From the NCBI GenBank assembly GCA_030512335.1, contig JAULSU010000005.1:434001-498000 (forward strand): a stretch of DNA of 64,000 nucleotides, read 5' to 3'. The position numbers were made by a program, and so were the translations under genes. The notes under the pieces were generated by a model. That model did no database searches. It was not told the origin of the DNA and saw only the letters and a list, made by a program, of their open reading frames with translations. Shown piece by piece: positions 48,100 to 58,308 of the stretch; the stretch's first letter is position 1, and every line of letters starts with the position of its first letter. Source of the stretch: Immersiella caudata. Taxonomy: Eukaryota; Ascomycota; Sordariomycetes; Sordariales; Lasiosphaeriaceae.

Positions 48100-49814
48100 G
48101 TGCTCCACCCCATCTTCGATCAAATCTTCGCGGCTAAGCGCAAGGAGCTGGACAGCATCGCTTCCATCCAAAACTTCCTGACGAGAGTTCCCAGTTCCGA
48201 CCCCAGAGAGCTTGCACACGATGCTGCCGACAGTCAAGAATACAATGTGTTGCAAGATACGGCGGAGGAGCTTGTCCTTACGTTTGAGGTCGCCGGTCAC
48301 TCGGTTCGCCTGATGCAGGCTAGGGACATGGACAAGAACAACATTTGTGATTATGACACAACTACTTGAGCGCTCTCCGCTCACGAGGAGGCACTGAAAC
48401 CCGTGGGGGGCGAACCGATGTCGATCGAGTTGCAGCAATACATGATGGCCCGCCTACTAAAGACACAGGGCACGCCTGGACTTTCTGGAAGAGGCAGTCG
48501 CGATTTCTTCACCGCACTGTGTGCCAGAGCCCGAGAGCGATACTGGCTTATCTTGTCCGAGGAGGAGAGAGCGACAGAGAGGGAGGCTCTGCAGTCCCAA
48601 GCACCCCTCTCCGGAACGTATGTCGACCTCGCTCGAGCAAACTGGCAGCCAGGATGGAACAACGGAGCCAGAGACCCTGACTACTTCAGGCAATATCTTG
48701 TGGACCAAGAAGCTGCCAAGAACGTCTGGAAGCTAATGAAGGAAGAGGTGGTCATCGTGGTCGATAAGAACAGACAGGTTTTGTTCGCAAGCTTTGACAA
48801 ACTCTGCCAGTTCTTGTACGGCCAAGAGCTGGTGAGCCTCATCACCCGCGCGTTGGATATGTGGTCCTTCTACACACCCCTTCCCGCGCCAGAAACTGCC
48901 CGTCATGTCGTCGACGACTATGTCCGCCGCATCCACCCCGAGCTTGATCCAGCCAAGGCTACGGTTGACCAACTCCCCAACGCCAAGACGGCCGTTGCTC
49001 ATTACGGCTGCTGGGACTCAAAGGGTGATCCCCAAGGCTACACCATATATCAGAGCAGGAACATGCCATTCACCCGCAGCCTAGATCTGGAAGGTCCTGC
49101 GTCTCTGTTTGCCAGCTTGTGTGACTAAGTGTTTGCTAAGACCGGGGATCTCGTCCGGTTTCTGATGTGGAGCTTGGCTCCGGATCACCACCAGGAATGC
49201 TGCGAGGTGTGGAAGACGCTGCCTCGCAACACCCCGAACAAGACATGCGATGAGGACTTTCTCTCCCTTTTCGTGCTCGGCGTCAACGGTTACACGCAAC
49301 GGCACAGAGATACCAACGACATCGCCGGCGGACTCGCTGGCCTTTGCACGCTTGGCAGTTACACTAGTATGTTTGTTTCCTTCTAGTCTTGTGAGGCAAA
49401 GCTGATGGAAAAGGTGGCGCGCTGTGTCTGCCCCAACTCGGCCTAAAGGTGCATTACTCCCCCGGAACGTGTGCCATCATCCGAGGAGACGGACTCGAAC
49501 ATCTGGTCCAAGACTATTCAGGGCCACGCTGCTTCGTCATCGGGACTAACCATGAGAGTGTCAGGCGCCATGGACTGCGGATGATGGGTAAGCTACCACC
49601 GCTGCCCCCGAGACCAAGCGCAGGCAAAAGATTGCGGGACGAGGATGAGGTGGTCGAGAATTATGGAGGACCCTGCGAAATTCGAGGGGAGGATGGAGAG
49701 GGGGATATACGTTTGACGAATACAGGAATTCATGGACCTGGGGCTCTGTATCCGAGTAGTGGGAACAGCATCAGTGGCGGTTCAAGTGAGGGCTGGAATG
49801 GGTGGGATGGCTAA
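48100..49814 (+). pseudogene. Decayed 2-oxoglutarate/Fe(II) dioxygenase-like gene with in-frame stops
   Basis: One long reading frame runs 48100-49366 but is cut by TGA at 48367-48369 and TAA at 49126-49128. Sensible protein continues on both sides of each stop. Both stops are explained by C-to-T changes (CGA to TGA, CAA to TAA). A normal intron (49367-49413) then joins in phase to 49414-49814. The end contains HRDTND (H-x-D), then GALCLPQLGLKVHYSPGT, RGDGLEHLV and GTNHESVRRHG. This is the order of metal ligands and strands expected of a double-stranded beta-helix dioxygenase of the kind common in fungal accessory genomes. The family is inferred from this motif order, and I cannot name it more precisely. 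The start is unresolved, and read-through into a functional protein is unlikely. Confidence 0.65.
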
Positions 49815-50040
49815 CAGCAACGCCCGGGCAATCGCATCAGACGACCCAGCTTGGGCCACTCGTTTCGATTTAAATGTAACTGTTCAGCTCCCCGTTTCCT
49901 CTCAACGTACCCCCTCTCTCCATTGCATACCTGGACTGCGCAACCACAGATCGCCTCTAGCTTACGGTTGGTCACCAAACTGGCCCGAACATGGCAGACC
50001 CGGCGGTCGATCACGAGTACAACTGACGCCTCACAGGACG

Positions 50041-51142
50041 CAACATCCACCTGTTAAATATCCAGGATCTTCAAGAAGGCGACACTAACGATACCACCAT
50101 ACGTTGTTCTTTGGAGTACTGCCCGTTGGATTCCGGCTCTGGCTTCGGTGCCCTCTCGTACGTATGGGGACATGGATCTCCAAGTTCACAAATTATTGTC
50201 GATGGCCAGCCATTCTCGGTGACTGACAATCTCTGTGACGCCCTGCGAAATATCCGTTCAAGGTGGAAAAAGGTCAAGACCTGGATCGACGCGATATGCG
50301 TCAACCAGAAGGATGCCGAGGAAAAGACGGAACGGGTTTGGATGATGCGCAACATATACAGCCAAGCTTTCCAAGTCTTGATCTGGATGGGGCAGGCGTC
50401 GCCAAGAGATGCAACTGGCCTAGAGTTTGCGGGGGAGCTTTGGGCCTCGTGAATGTCTTTGAGTGCTACTGGAGTCCCGGTCGATGGCGTTTCATCGACG
50501 ACGTCTGGTCGACACGTGTTTGGCCTCATCGGCGTGCCTAAGTACTTCTTCAAGAAGGACAGATACTCATGGAACGCTCTAGCTAGCCTACTCACTAGAG
50601 ACTGGTTTTCTCGTGTGTGGGTTATTTAGGAGCTTCTTATGGCCAAAGAAGCAATCTTCCTCTTCAGCATCAGGAACGTCAGTGCTGAGGTTGTGCTGTA
50701 CCCAGCTCTCACGACGTCCTTCAATGGTTCAGCGCCTGACATCATCATTCATATCGCACCCTACTAGATGCATTGTCGAGGAAGCGACCTGGCGGGCTCT
50801 GGTTGGCGTTAAGGAAGAAGCCTTCGGTTCCGAAACAACACTCGCGACAGCATTTTCCCAATAGCAACTAACATGCACACTCGCATATTTCGACGCAATT
50901 CTTCAGAGTACTGATAAGCTCGGGCTGCTCGTAACTTCTATCTAGGTGCGAGTGTGCAGGGTTTTGCACGTTCCGTGTATGAGTTCGCTCTGGGGAGGAA
51001 GTTTTGCCTCACGGAAAAGGGGTACATGGGACGCATTCACTCTGACGCTAGGGAGGGGGACGAAATCATTGCGCTGAGGGGGGCGAGACTGTTGTTTGTG
51101 ACGAGAGAGAAGGAGGAAGAGGTATCAGTTGAACGGGAATGA
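50041..51142 (+). pseudogene. Decayed HET-domain (heterokaryon incompatibility-type) gene
   Basis: The plus-strand frame shows the HET domain clearly: IHLLNIQDLQEGD, ALSYVWGHGSPSSQIIVDG, VTDNLCDALRNIR, TWIDAICVNQKDAEEK, MMRNIYSQAFQVLIWMG, then after a stop DWFSRVWVI and ELLMAKEAI. In-frame stops are TGA at 50450-50452 and TAG at 50627-50629. The second falls where HET proteins have Gln (RVWVIQEL), so a CAG-to-TAG change is almost certain. Further stops follow near 50765 and 50810. The typical C-terminal piece (YEFALGRKFCLTEKGYMG, REGDEIIALRGARLLFV) resumes in the same frame at about 50954. The middle is shorter than in intact HET proteins, so a deletion is likely. Start codon not resolved. 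Intact HET proteins act in allorecognition; this copy is broken. Confidence 0.8.
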
Positions 51143-53174
51143 CGGTGAAGCTGGTGGGTCACGAAGCCCCGGAGAGGGGGTGGTGGGTGGCGGCTCAGCA
51201 AGGCCGAGAATACTGATCGGAGCAGCCTGGATATACGGGCTTACGAAGGGGGAACCGGGGGGTATGCACGAGATTCCAGTGGAGGATTTCAAGTTTGTGT
51301 GAGGGGGCGGTTTGGGTCGGAAGGGCTTGGTTTCAAGTTCAACTGGACCGGGCCAGGTCTCGTCGAGCAACAGGGGGACGAATGAATACGTCAGACGGCG
51401 GTGCCTGACCGAGTTATCCGATCGCGCACTTCGAAACGCCATACCCCACTAGCCCATCTGCTCCAGCAAGCGCTGTGTCTTTTGCAATGGGGTGCTTCTT
51501 GCCCGCCTCGGTGTACGCGGTGTTGACCTTGTTCCACCCGTTTTCCACTCGTTGGCCCACTGCGCCATTGTGTTTTCAGTACCAATGTGTGGAAGAATGG
51601 ATGATTCGAGACAGGAGCGCTTTCAACTGGGCTTAGAAGTCGATTTCGAAGGGCGTCGGGACGGGGAAACGAAGCTTAAGGCGGAGCTGTTGCAGCCGGA
51701 AGCCAAAGGGGTGCTCTTGTTGCGCCGAACAGGGGTGCTATAAGTAGTTGTGCGAGTCGAAGTCACAGGCGTACCGGTCGTTCGCGCCAAGTTGGTCATG
51801 TTGATTGTGGTGTGCGCTGGCACGATGGGCAGTATTGAGGGGAGTCTACCGGAGTGGAGAGCGGCAAAGCACTAACCACGAAGGGGAAAATTGAAGCAAC
51901 TGCTGTTGTCTCAACGTTTGGGAGTAGGTCTTAGCGCGGACCCGAGGGTCTTCTTATGACCCTATCCTGGCTCAAAACCTCTGAGTTCTTTCAAGAGAAG
52001 CGCGCTCAGCGCGAAATCTCGGGTTGAGATCGACACCCCCTGGCTACTCCGTCAACACCACGAGCAACATTCCCACCCCAACTACTGACGTGGCTGCCCA
52101 AGACTTGTCCAAAGGCGTCAAACCCCTCTGCGATCAGGCAACATATACAGCCCAACTCTGCATCTGGCCGCACGAGTGAGCCAGCGCGGCTTGTGATGTG
52201 CTCATCAAGGCTGCTTATTCGTGGCCTTGTGTGTTGCTCAACACCCATCAGCTGCGGAGAGTCGCTTGGCAAAATGCACTGTTATCCATTCGTTGAAGGG
52301 ATTGAAAACGCAACATGTTTCGGGAATTAGTCTTGATGGAAACTCAAGGAAGACTCAAGAGTGCAGTGAGATGTGCGAGGTCTTGACGACCCCGTTTGGC
52401 GCGGCATCTGAGTATCCAGAGCGGTGCTCCTGTTTGTGTTGAAAAGGGGCAACTGGGGTCAAGACTGCAAGCTCGAGATTGGGCTGCCAGGTGTCTCAAG
52501 CGGGTGTTGGCATCTGGGAAAATACCTACAAACGATGTCCGACGCCGATTCGGTCACCAAGTCGATGCTTCTTTCAGGGCCTTGTCATCCAAAATTACTC
52601 GAGCTCCTTGGCTGTACGATGCCACAAGGGCTTTCAGCCTCGAATTCTCCATCTGAAAAACTCTCTGTGCCCCCATGTCAAAAGATAACGCATCGCTCCG
52701 TATATTGAGTTTATCTTCATGCATCTGAGATGTTTGTCAGCGGCAAGGACTCAATCAAGACTGAGTCATTGTCTCCGTCAATGACGTGGGATTGCCAGCA
52801 AACTATCTGTTTGAAACAATCAAACCGGGAAGCTGCGTGATACGTTCATGCAAACAGTTTACGTGCATGATAGATCGGAGCGGGATGGCAATCCTTCTCG
52901 GCGGTTCGCGGTTTGCTTGCCGAGGTTTGCTTGGTAAATTCGGTGTTTGGCGGCGCAGTCGGTTAGAAAAAGACGGCGGGAGCATCGTGTTGCATCGGAA
53001 CCTCAAAGCAACTTTGGATGCAGTACAATTCGCACTGTGGTTGTTGGAAACGCAAGAAGCATGATACTTCATCGCATTCATTGCATGCAATGATAGTAAT
53101 ATATACAAGAATTCTTTTCTCCTCCCAATGCCATTGGACCCTCGCCACGGCAGGTTCCACTAACTCCCCTACGT
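51143..53174. other. 2-kb region with a possible gene remnant
   Basis: Flanks the HET pseudogene and the first AA9 gene. A minus-strand stretch at 51414-51575 reads like real protein (ENGWNKVNTAYTEAGKKHP, DTALAGADGLVGYG) but has no start and is preceded by a stop. Nothing else is supported. Confidence 0.35.
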
Positions 53175-53995
53175 CTAGCAGGAGAATACGGCGGGGCCGG
53201 GAACGGTATAGGACTTGAAGTTGTTGTAGATCTGAGACGGTCAGGGTCATGCTCGGGGGGTTTGAATTGCCAGAGAACTCACATTGGCGGTGTATCCAGG
53301 GTCACTGGCTTTGAAAGCGCCAGGAATCTTGACCGTCGGGCTAGGTGTCTTGCTGCCGCCACCAGTCACGTTGACCTGAGCGCAGCTCACATAGAACTGG
53401 GGCGTGCTGCCGGGGTTGTGGATGGCCAAACTCTGAATACGCAGCAGGTATTCGCCGTTCGCGATGCACTTGGGGATGTTGGAGGTGTATGTAGCTGGTT
53501 GCGGTTAGGACAGGCTCGGACCAACAAAAGGGGGCACGTACTGCGCAGAGGCCAGGATGCCTGTCCGCCGTTGAAAGTAGGGCCAAAGTCGTGGAACTTG
53601 AACCAATCCCCAGAGCCATCGTAGTCGTTTACAGACCCAGGAGCCTTCGACATATAGCTACGGGATTCAGCACAGATCAGGTTCCGTTTGATTCAGGGGA
53701 CTTACAGAGAGATAGGACCTTGGTGGTACACGGCAACATCTGATGTGAATGTGAAGGCGTCGCCTGCCGTCACAGGGACGGTAACAGTGCTAGCACCGCT
53801 GGCCCCGCCGACGTTGCATCGCAGATCGTTGGACGAGAGGCTAGTGACCGGAGAATTTTGGTTGGCGTTTTTCCGCAAGTGCTCGTAGACAGCAAACTTC
53901 TTGCTCCCGATGCTGAGCTGCTGGAAAATGTAGTGGCCCGAGACTTCGGTAACGGCCAGCGAGAGGGCGGCGACGAGACTGCAGACTCCCTTCAT
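53175..53995 (-). CDS. AA9 lytic polysaccharide monooxygenase (first copy)
   Basis: Exons 53706-53995, 53542-53657, 53283-53494 and 53175-53231 give 224 residues, all in phase. The signal peptide (MKGVCSLVAALSLAVTEVSG) is cut directly before His21, which becomes the N-terminal His of the copper histidine brace. The second brace His is His91 in DVAVYHQGP, and the axial Tyr lies in PQFYVSCAQVNVTGGG. Other AA9 marks are SLSSNDLRCNVGG, GDWFKFHDFGP, IPKCIANGEYLLRIQSLAIH and the end YTVPGPAVFSC. There is no carbohydrate-binding module. The enzyme oxidatively cleaves cellulose or related glucans, using copper and an external electron donor. It is followed on the same strand by a second AA9 gene and a divergent cellobiose dehydrogenase. 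Regioselectivity cannot be read reliably. Confidence 0.93.
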
Positions 53996-54953
53996 TGTGA
54001 CGGCTATGACGCGCTTACTGTCGGTGGTTATCTGGATGGTAGTGTGGGTCCCTGGCAGTGGAGGCTCTTGGATCGCTTTACCGGTGGAGGTGAGGGGCAT
54101 CCAACATCATTATCAAGGCGATGTCCGCGGTTGCGGCTTATAAGCCCTGGGCAGCGGCGGACCCGGACAGCGAGCTCCCGCAAATGCCGGGGTCTGCAGG
54201 GTGGTGATTTGTATATGAAACGGCCCGGAAGGCCCATTGTGTGCTCCTCTTGGCCTCATCGGGGGCGCAACGTCGCTGCGCAATGCTCCCATGGCTGCGC
54301 CGTCGATCGAGGTAGCCAGGGAATCGAAGGCGCGAAAAGATGAGCAGAGATGAAAGATGCGTGGGCCGCTAGATTGCACATCGAATGGGAATCGGGACCT
54401 CCGTCATGCGGCCCAATTGTGGGGTAGCTGCATCCCTCCGCAATATCGAGCCGGGGAAGGTGCGATGCCGTGTCCAATCCGAGTCCATGCTGCCATCTCC
54501 CGCGCCGCTCACTGGACGGACGCGAAAAGGCTCGAACACACCCGTTGGCAAGTGCCGGGGCGAAATCTGCTCGCGCCTGGGCACTCTCGAGTGCAGAGTT
54601 CTAGAAAGATGGGTCCTCTGAGGCTGGCGAGATGATACACTAACAAAATCTCACAGTGTTTGCTTGAGTTGGTGCTAAGCCTTTACCACTGACAGCCGAG
54701 TGCCAAGAGCCTTCATCTCAGTCAACCTGGATTCACAGGCACTATTGCTGAGCATTTGTCACGGTCCGTTCACGGTCATGCGCCTGGCTATCCGTTCCAA
54801 TGATTTGAATGAGAGTATTATATAGTGCACATGACAGCGGGATCGACCGGCTCAGGCCTTCGTCACTATCCAGAGTTCCAGGTAGGTCGGACCTGGTGGA
54901 GATGATGTTCCCCTGAGTTGACATTTGAGGCATTATGCGATAGTTCGCACGCT
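53996..54953. other. Intergenic region between the two AA9 genes
   Basis: Promoter of the first AA9 gene at the left and 3' flank of the second at the right. Apart from the TATA-like palindrome listed separately, no feature was recognised. Confidence 0.45.
54135..54146 (-). promoter_or_regulatory. TATA-like palindrome upstream of the first AA9 gene
   Basis: The 12-base palindrome GGCTTATAAGCC centres on TATAA about 145 bp upstream of the AA9 ATG at 53995, a normal place for a TATA box with a leader of about 100 bases. The function is inferred from position and sequence only. Confidence 0.4.
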
Positions 54954-56046
54954 TTAAGCGCAAGTGAACATCGGTGGACCTTGAAGCTGTTAGTTGTGGA
55001 CGCACAGACATGAAGCAAAGTTCTCACCCGGGATGACGTATTTGGAAGTCGGCTTCATCGAGTAGATGTCAATGAGAAGACCGGGGTCGTTAGACTGGTT
55101 GAGTTAAACCTGTTATTAACCCTCCGCAAGATGACTTAGGGGCACCCACTTTGTAAACTCCGGGAATGCTGTAAGTCTTTGGCTTCACACTTCCAGTGCC
55201 TCCCGTGATTTCAATCTGAGCGCATTCCATGTAGAGTTGGGCGCCACCATTAGAGCGGGCGCCATGCAGAGCGACCATCTCGGCTCTGAGGAGATACTGG
55301 CCGTCGGCAATGCACTTTGGGATGTGGATGACTTGGTTTCCCTTGTTGTCGATGACCGTGTTCGTGGCCCATTTTCCGTTGCTGTATCCGCCCTCTTGGA
55401 TTTTGAACCTTTTCCGTTCTTAGCACGTTGCTGCGGCCAATAGCCTTCAAGAGAGTTCAGCTTACCAGCCGTCGCCAACTCCCGAGTCCGTCTTGGCGCT
55501 TGTAACCTTCTTGAGATATGCCATCACTGGTCCCTGAGACATGTCAGCACTTGGATCGAATGAGAGTGTATGATTCTCACTTTATGTCCAGCGTCCATGA
55601 CTTCGTTTGGCCCGGCTGCCCAAGTCACATTAGAGAAATTCCACCAGAGCTGAAAGGCCGAGAGTGTCTACCCACACTGAAGCGTATGACGCCAAACAGC
55701 CGAGACATTCGTTCCCGCCGTCACAGAAATGATTTTGTCTGATGGCATGGTGGGGTTGGGAGGTCCGTTGCAGGCCATGTTGTTAGACATCACGTTGGTT
55801 TGTGGCTTTCAGCCGTCAGCATCGTTTCCTACCGCCCTTAAGTTGTCAACATACGCCATCGTACGAAGGAGTCCGGATGCCGTGGGAAACAGCTGCGAGA
55901 TCTTAGCATTCGTTCGAAATCGTTGGTGATCCAGTTGGATTACGATGTGTTTTGCCATCCGCTGTCAGCTGAACGAATATCGTATGTGCCGACGCTAAGG
56001 ACACCGAGACAGCGGCAACAGTGAATTGAACGAAAGGAAACTTCAT
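54954..56046 (-). CDS. AA9 lytic polysaccharide monooxygenase (second copy), intron-rich
   Basis: Eight exons: 55944-56046, 55855-55892, 55805-55676, 55581-55615, 55466-55533, 55150-55408, 55028-55094 and 54954-54979. They give 241 residues, with phases agreeing at every junction. The signal peptide (MKFPFVQFTVAAVSVSLASA) is followed by His21 of the copper brace (HTIFVQLTADGKTH). Then come VSHGIRTPSYDG, NVMSNNMACNGPPNPT, SDKIISVTAGTNVSAVWRHT (with the second brace His), VMDAGHKGPVMAYLKKV, GVGDGWFKIQEGG, IPKCIADGQYLLRAEMVALH, GAQLYMECAQIEITGGTG (with the axial Tyr), DPGLLIDIYSM and the family-typical end IPGPPMFTCA. No binding module is present. Short exons of 38, 35 and 26 bases make it easy to misread as a pseudogene. 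It is divergent from the cellobiose dehydrogenase. Confidence 0.92.
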
Positions 56047-58308
56047 TTTAGGGTCACTCAGATTTGGATGATGAAAATATGCTGACTGGATGATTCAAGT
56101 TGGATTTACAGTTATGCGCTACCCGTACGAGAATCGATGCCTTGCTGCATCTTTATCTACCATCTGTGAGCCCCCTTCTACCATGCATTTCAAGGCAAAA
56201 TCTTTAAATGATCACGTTTGACCATCATCCTCAATGAACTTCTCAATAAGATCTGGTGTTTCGACCACTGACATCGACAAAGACGCCAAAAGAGCGGAGG
56301 GGACGTTACCGCGTCCCAAAAGGGAAACCACAAAGACAGGGGTTCCCCAGAGTTTCCCGTTGTGAGCCGCAGCGCACCGCCCAGGGCAGATGCTTGCAGC
56401 CCAAAGAGCAGCTGCAATGGGAAAGGTTGCGAATCTGCCGCTTGGCCTTGGGGAAACGTCCACAATCGGTAGTCCTAGCTCATCGGCAGTGGGTGTCGTC
56501 GATGCGTAGATGCTTGCGACGTGACTGCCGATTTGGTTAGGTGTGGAGACGCTGCCATTCCGAGTTCCGAAGCGCCCGTCCCCAGTTCAGCGCCCAGTCC
56601 AACCTCTGGGCGCCTTCTGCGAGCAATGCTTCGTACTTCGCGCAAACACTTGACAAGCTTCACAAGACAATGCCTGCCTTCGACGAGCATCTACCGATAT
56701 GTTCTGCCACCGACAAGTAAGCAAACACGTTGGATCCCGACGAACCGAGGGCGCCTCTCATTGGAGCCTTTTTACGACGGACCCAGCGACCGGGCCCTGC
56801 TGAGATTTTCCGAGCATGATCAAGCACGGAGCAAACTTGACTAAGAAGCGCTTTCTGGAGCTGGGCCGCCGGACCGCCAGTCTACTATAGAAAAGTTGAC
56901 ATGATATAGGCTGATTGGTGCAGTCGAGTCGAGGCAGCGGGGCAGTCAGCAACGGTCGAAGTCGGGGATAGATGAGGCCGGATGGGACAAACGGGGCGGA
57001 CGGGGCAGCACGCAAAATACGGCAGGGAGCATTGGCTGAGATTTTTATCCAAAGTGGGGAGAGATTGCTGTGGACAAACCGTCCACGGCTCCAGCGGTTG
57101 TTTTTCTAGAACCGCCTGGAGATGCCCGCCAAGCCAGCCGTGTGAAGGACCCCAAGGACCCTACGAACAGCGAGCATTCTCGCTGAAGCTTAGCCACCCA
57201 GCGCGAGAAACACAGCCCGCGCCAGCGTGCATCGAGCCGAACAATCCTCCCGCCACCATGCACAGAGCAGGCCGCGTGCGCCGCTCCCAGGAGGGCGGCG
57301 TGCGATGCCACAGGCTAGCCCAGACCACCACCACCACCATTACGGACCGCGCGCTCGATCGGGTTGCTGACCTTCATCTTTTCTCCTCACGGTCGGGTTC
57401 AGGCTAGGCGCCAGGCACACGGCGCAACCAGCGGTTGACATTGACAGCTCGCCCACCTCGCCGAATCGTGCATCCGTCCGTCGCAACCGAGGCCGCCCAT
57501 CCACCACAATGAAGCCTTCAGGATTGCGGATCTTGACGTCCGCCGGCTCGGTTGCAGCGCGACACGAGAAAACGAGGTGCCAAGCGCGCGGGGATTGACC
57601 AACCACGTGCGTTGCATTTGTTATGTGATGTCCCGAAACGGAGATTACCCCTGGGAAGGTGTCCTCACCGACAGCGACAACTCTCGGCATCTTGCTCTCC
57701 TCGCCGCCCTGCCATATTGGCCGCAGCTCAACACGCAACCAACACGCAGCGGCCCCTGAGCCACCTCCGCGTGGTGCCTTGCGTCCACGGGTCCCCTTCG
57801 TCCCCTAACTCGCGCCGTCATGCCGCGGCAGCACCCCCCCGCCAATCGAGATCGACACGTTCCGCTCCCCGCTCTGGGCCTGGTGAACACTTGGGGAATC
57901 CCCACCCAGGCATCATCCTTCTCCAATTTGGCGACCACCCTTCATATCCATCTCTTTCTGCCAGCATGCTAATTCCATATTCCATCTTACGAAGGCTATA
58001 CTCCCCACCTGCGGCCAATCTATGCTCCCCCAGCAGCCCCATGTGGTCGGCTCCCCATTCTGCCGCAGGATCCATGCTGCCGGTGGCGTACCGTCCATCG
58101 CTTGCTGTCCCGGACTGCGCTTCCGCGGCTGGTTCCTGGGACGAGATGGGATGTCACAACGGGGTTCCGCCTTACGGTGCTGCTGGACGAGCTGTTATAT
58201 TATGCTGTGTTCCCTCCTCCCGTCACGACCTCCAGGGGTTGCTTGTCTTGTCTTTTCTGATCAGTCTCGACCCTGGAACGAACCGCCAGACTTGGCTGTC
58301 CCGGAATC
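56047..58308. promoter_or_regulatory. Divergent intergenic region between the second AA9 gene and cellobiose dehydrogenase
   Basis: 2.26 kb between start codons that face apart; both promoters must lie here. Candidate sites by motif only: GGCTAA (as TTAGCC) at 57190-57195 and GGCTAG at 57313-57318 and 57402-57407, which fit the XlnR-type GGCTRR core; CCCCAC at 57900-57905 and 58003-58008, which fits the CreA/CRE-1 core; and an AT-rich TATATTAT at 58196-58203, about 110 bp upstream of the dehydrogenase ATG. Such short motifs occur by chance, so each is weak. No coding exon was recognised. Confidence 0.4.

Noticed and set aside
48362..48372. In-frame TGA of the dioxygenase-like gene as part of a missed intron
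   Set aside because: No usable donor and acceptor pair surrounds it and the protein pattern continues directly across; a nonsense change is simpler.
54954..56046. Second AA9 gene as a RIP-broken pseudogene
   Set aside because: Apparent stops all fall inside GT-AG introns; eight exons restore every AA9 landmark with matching phases.
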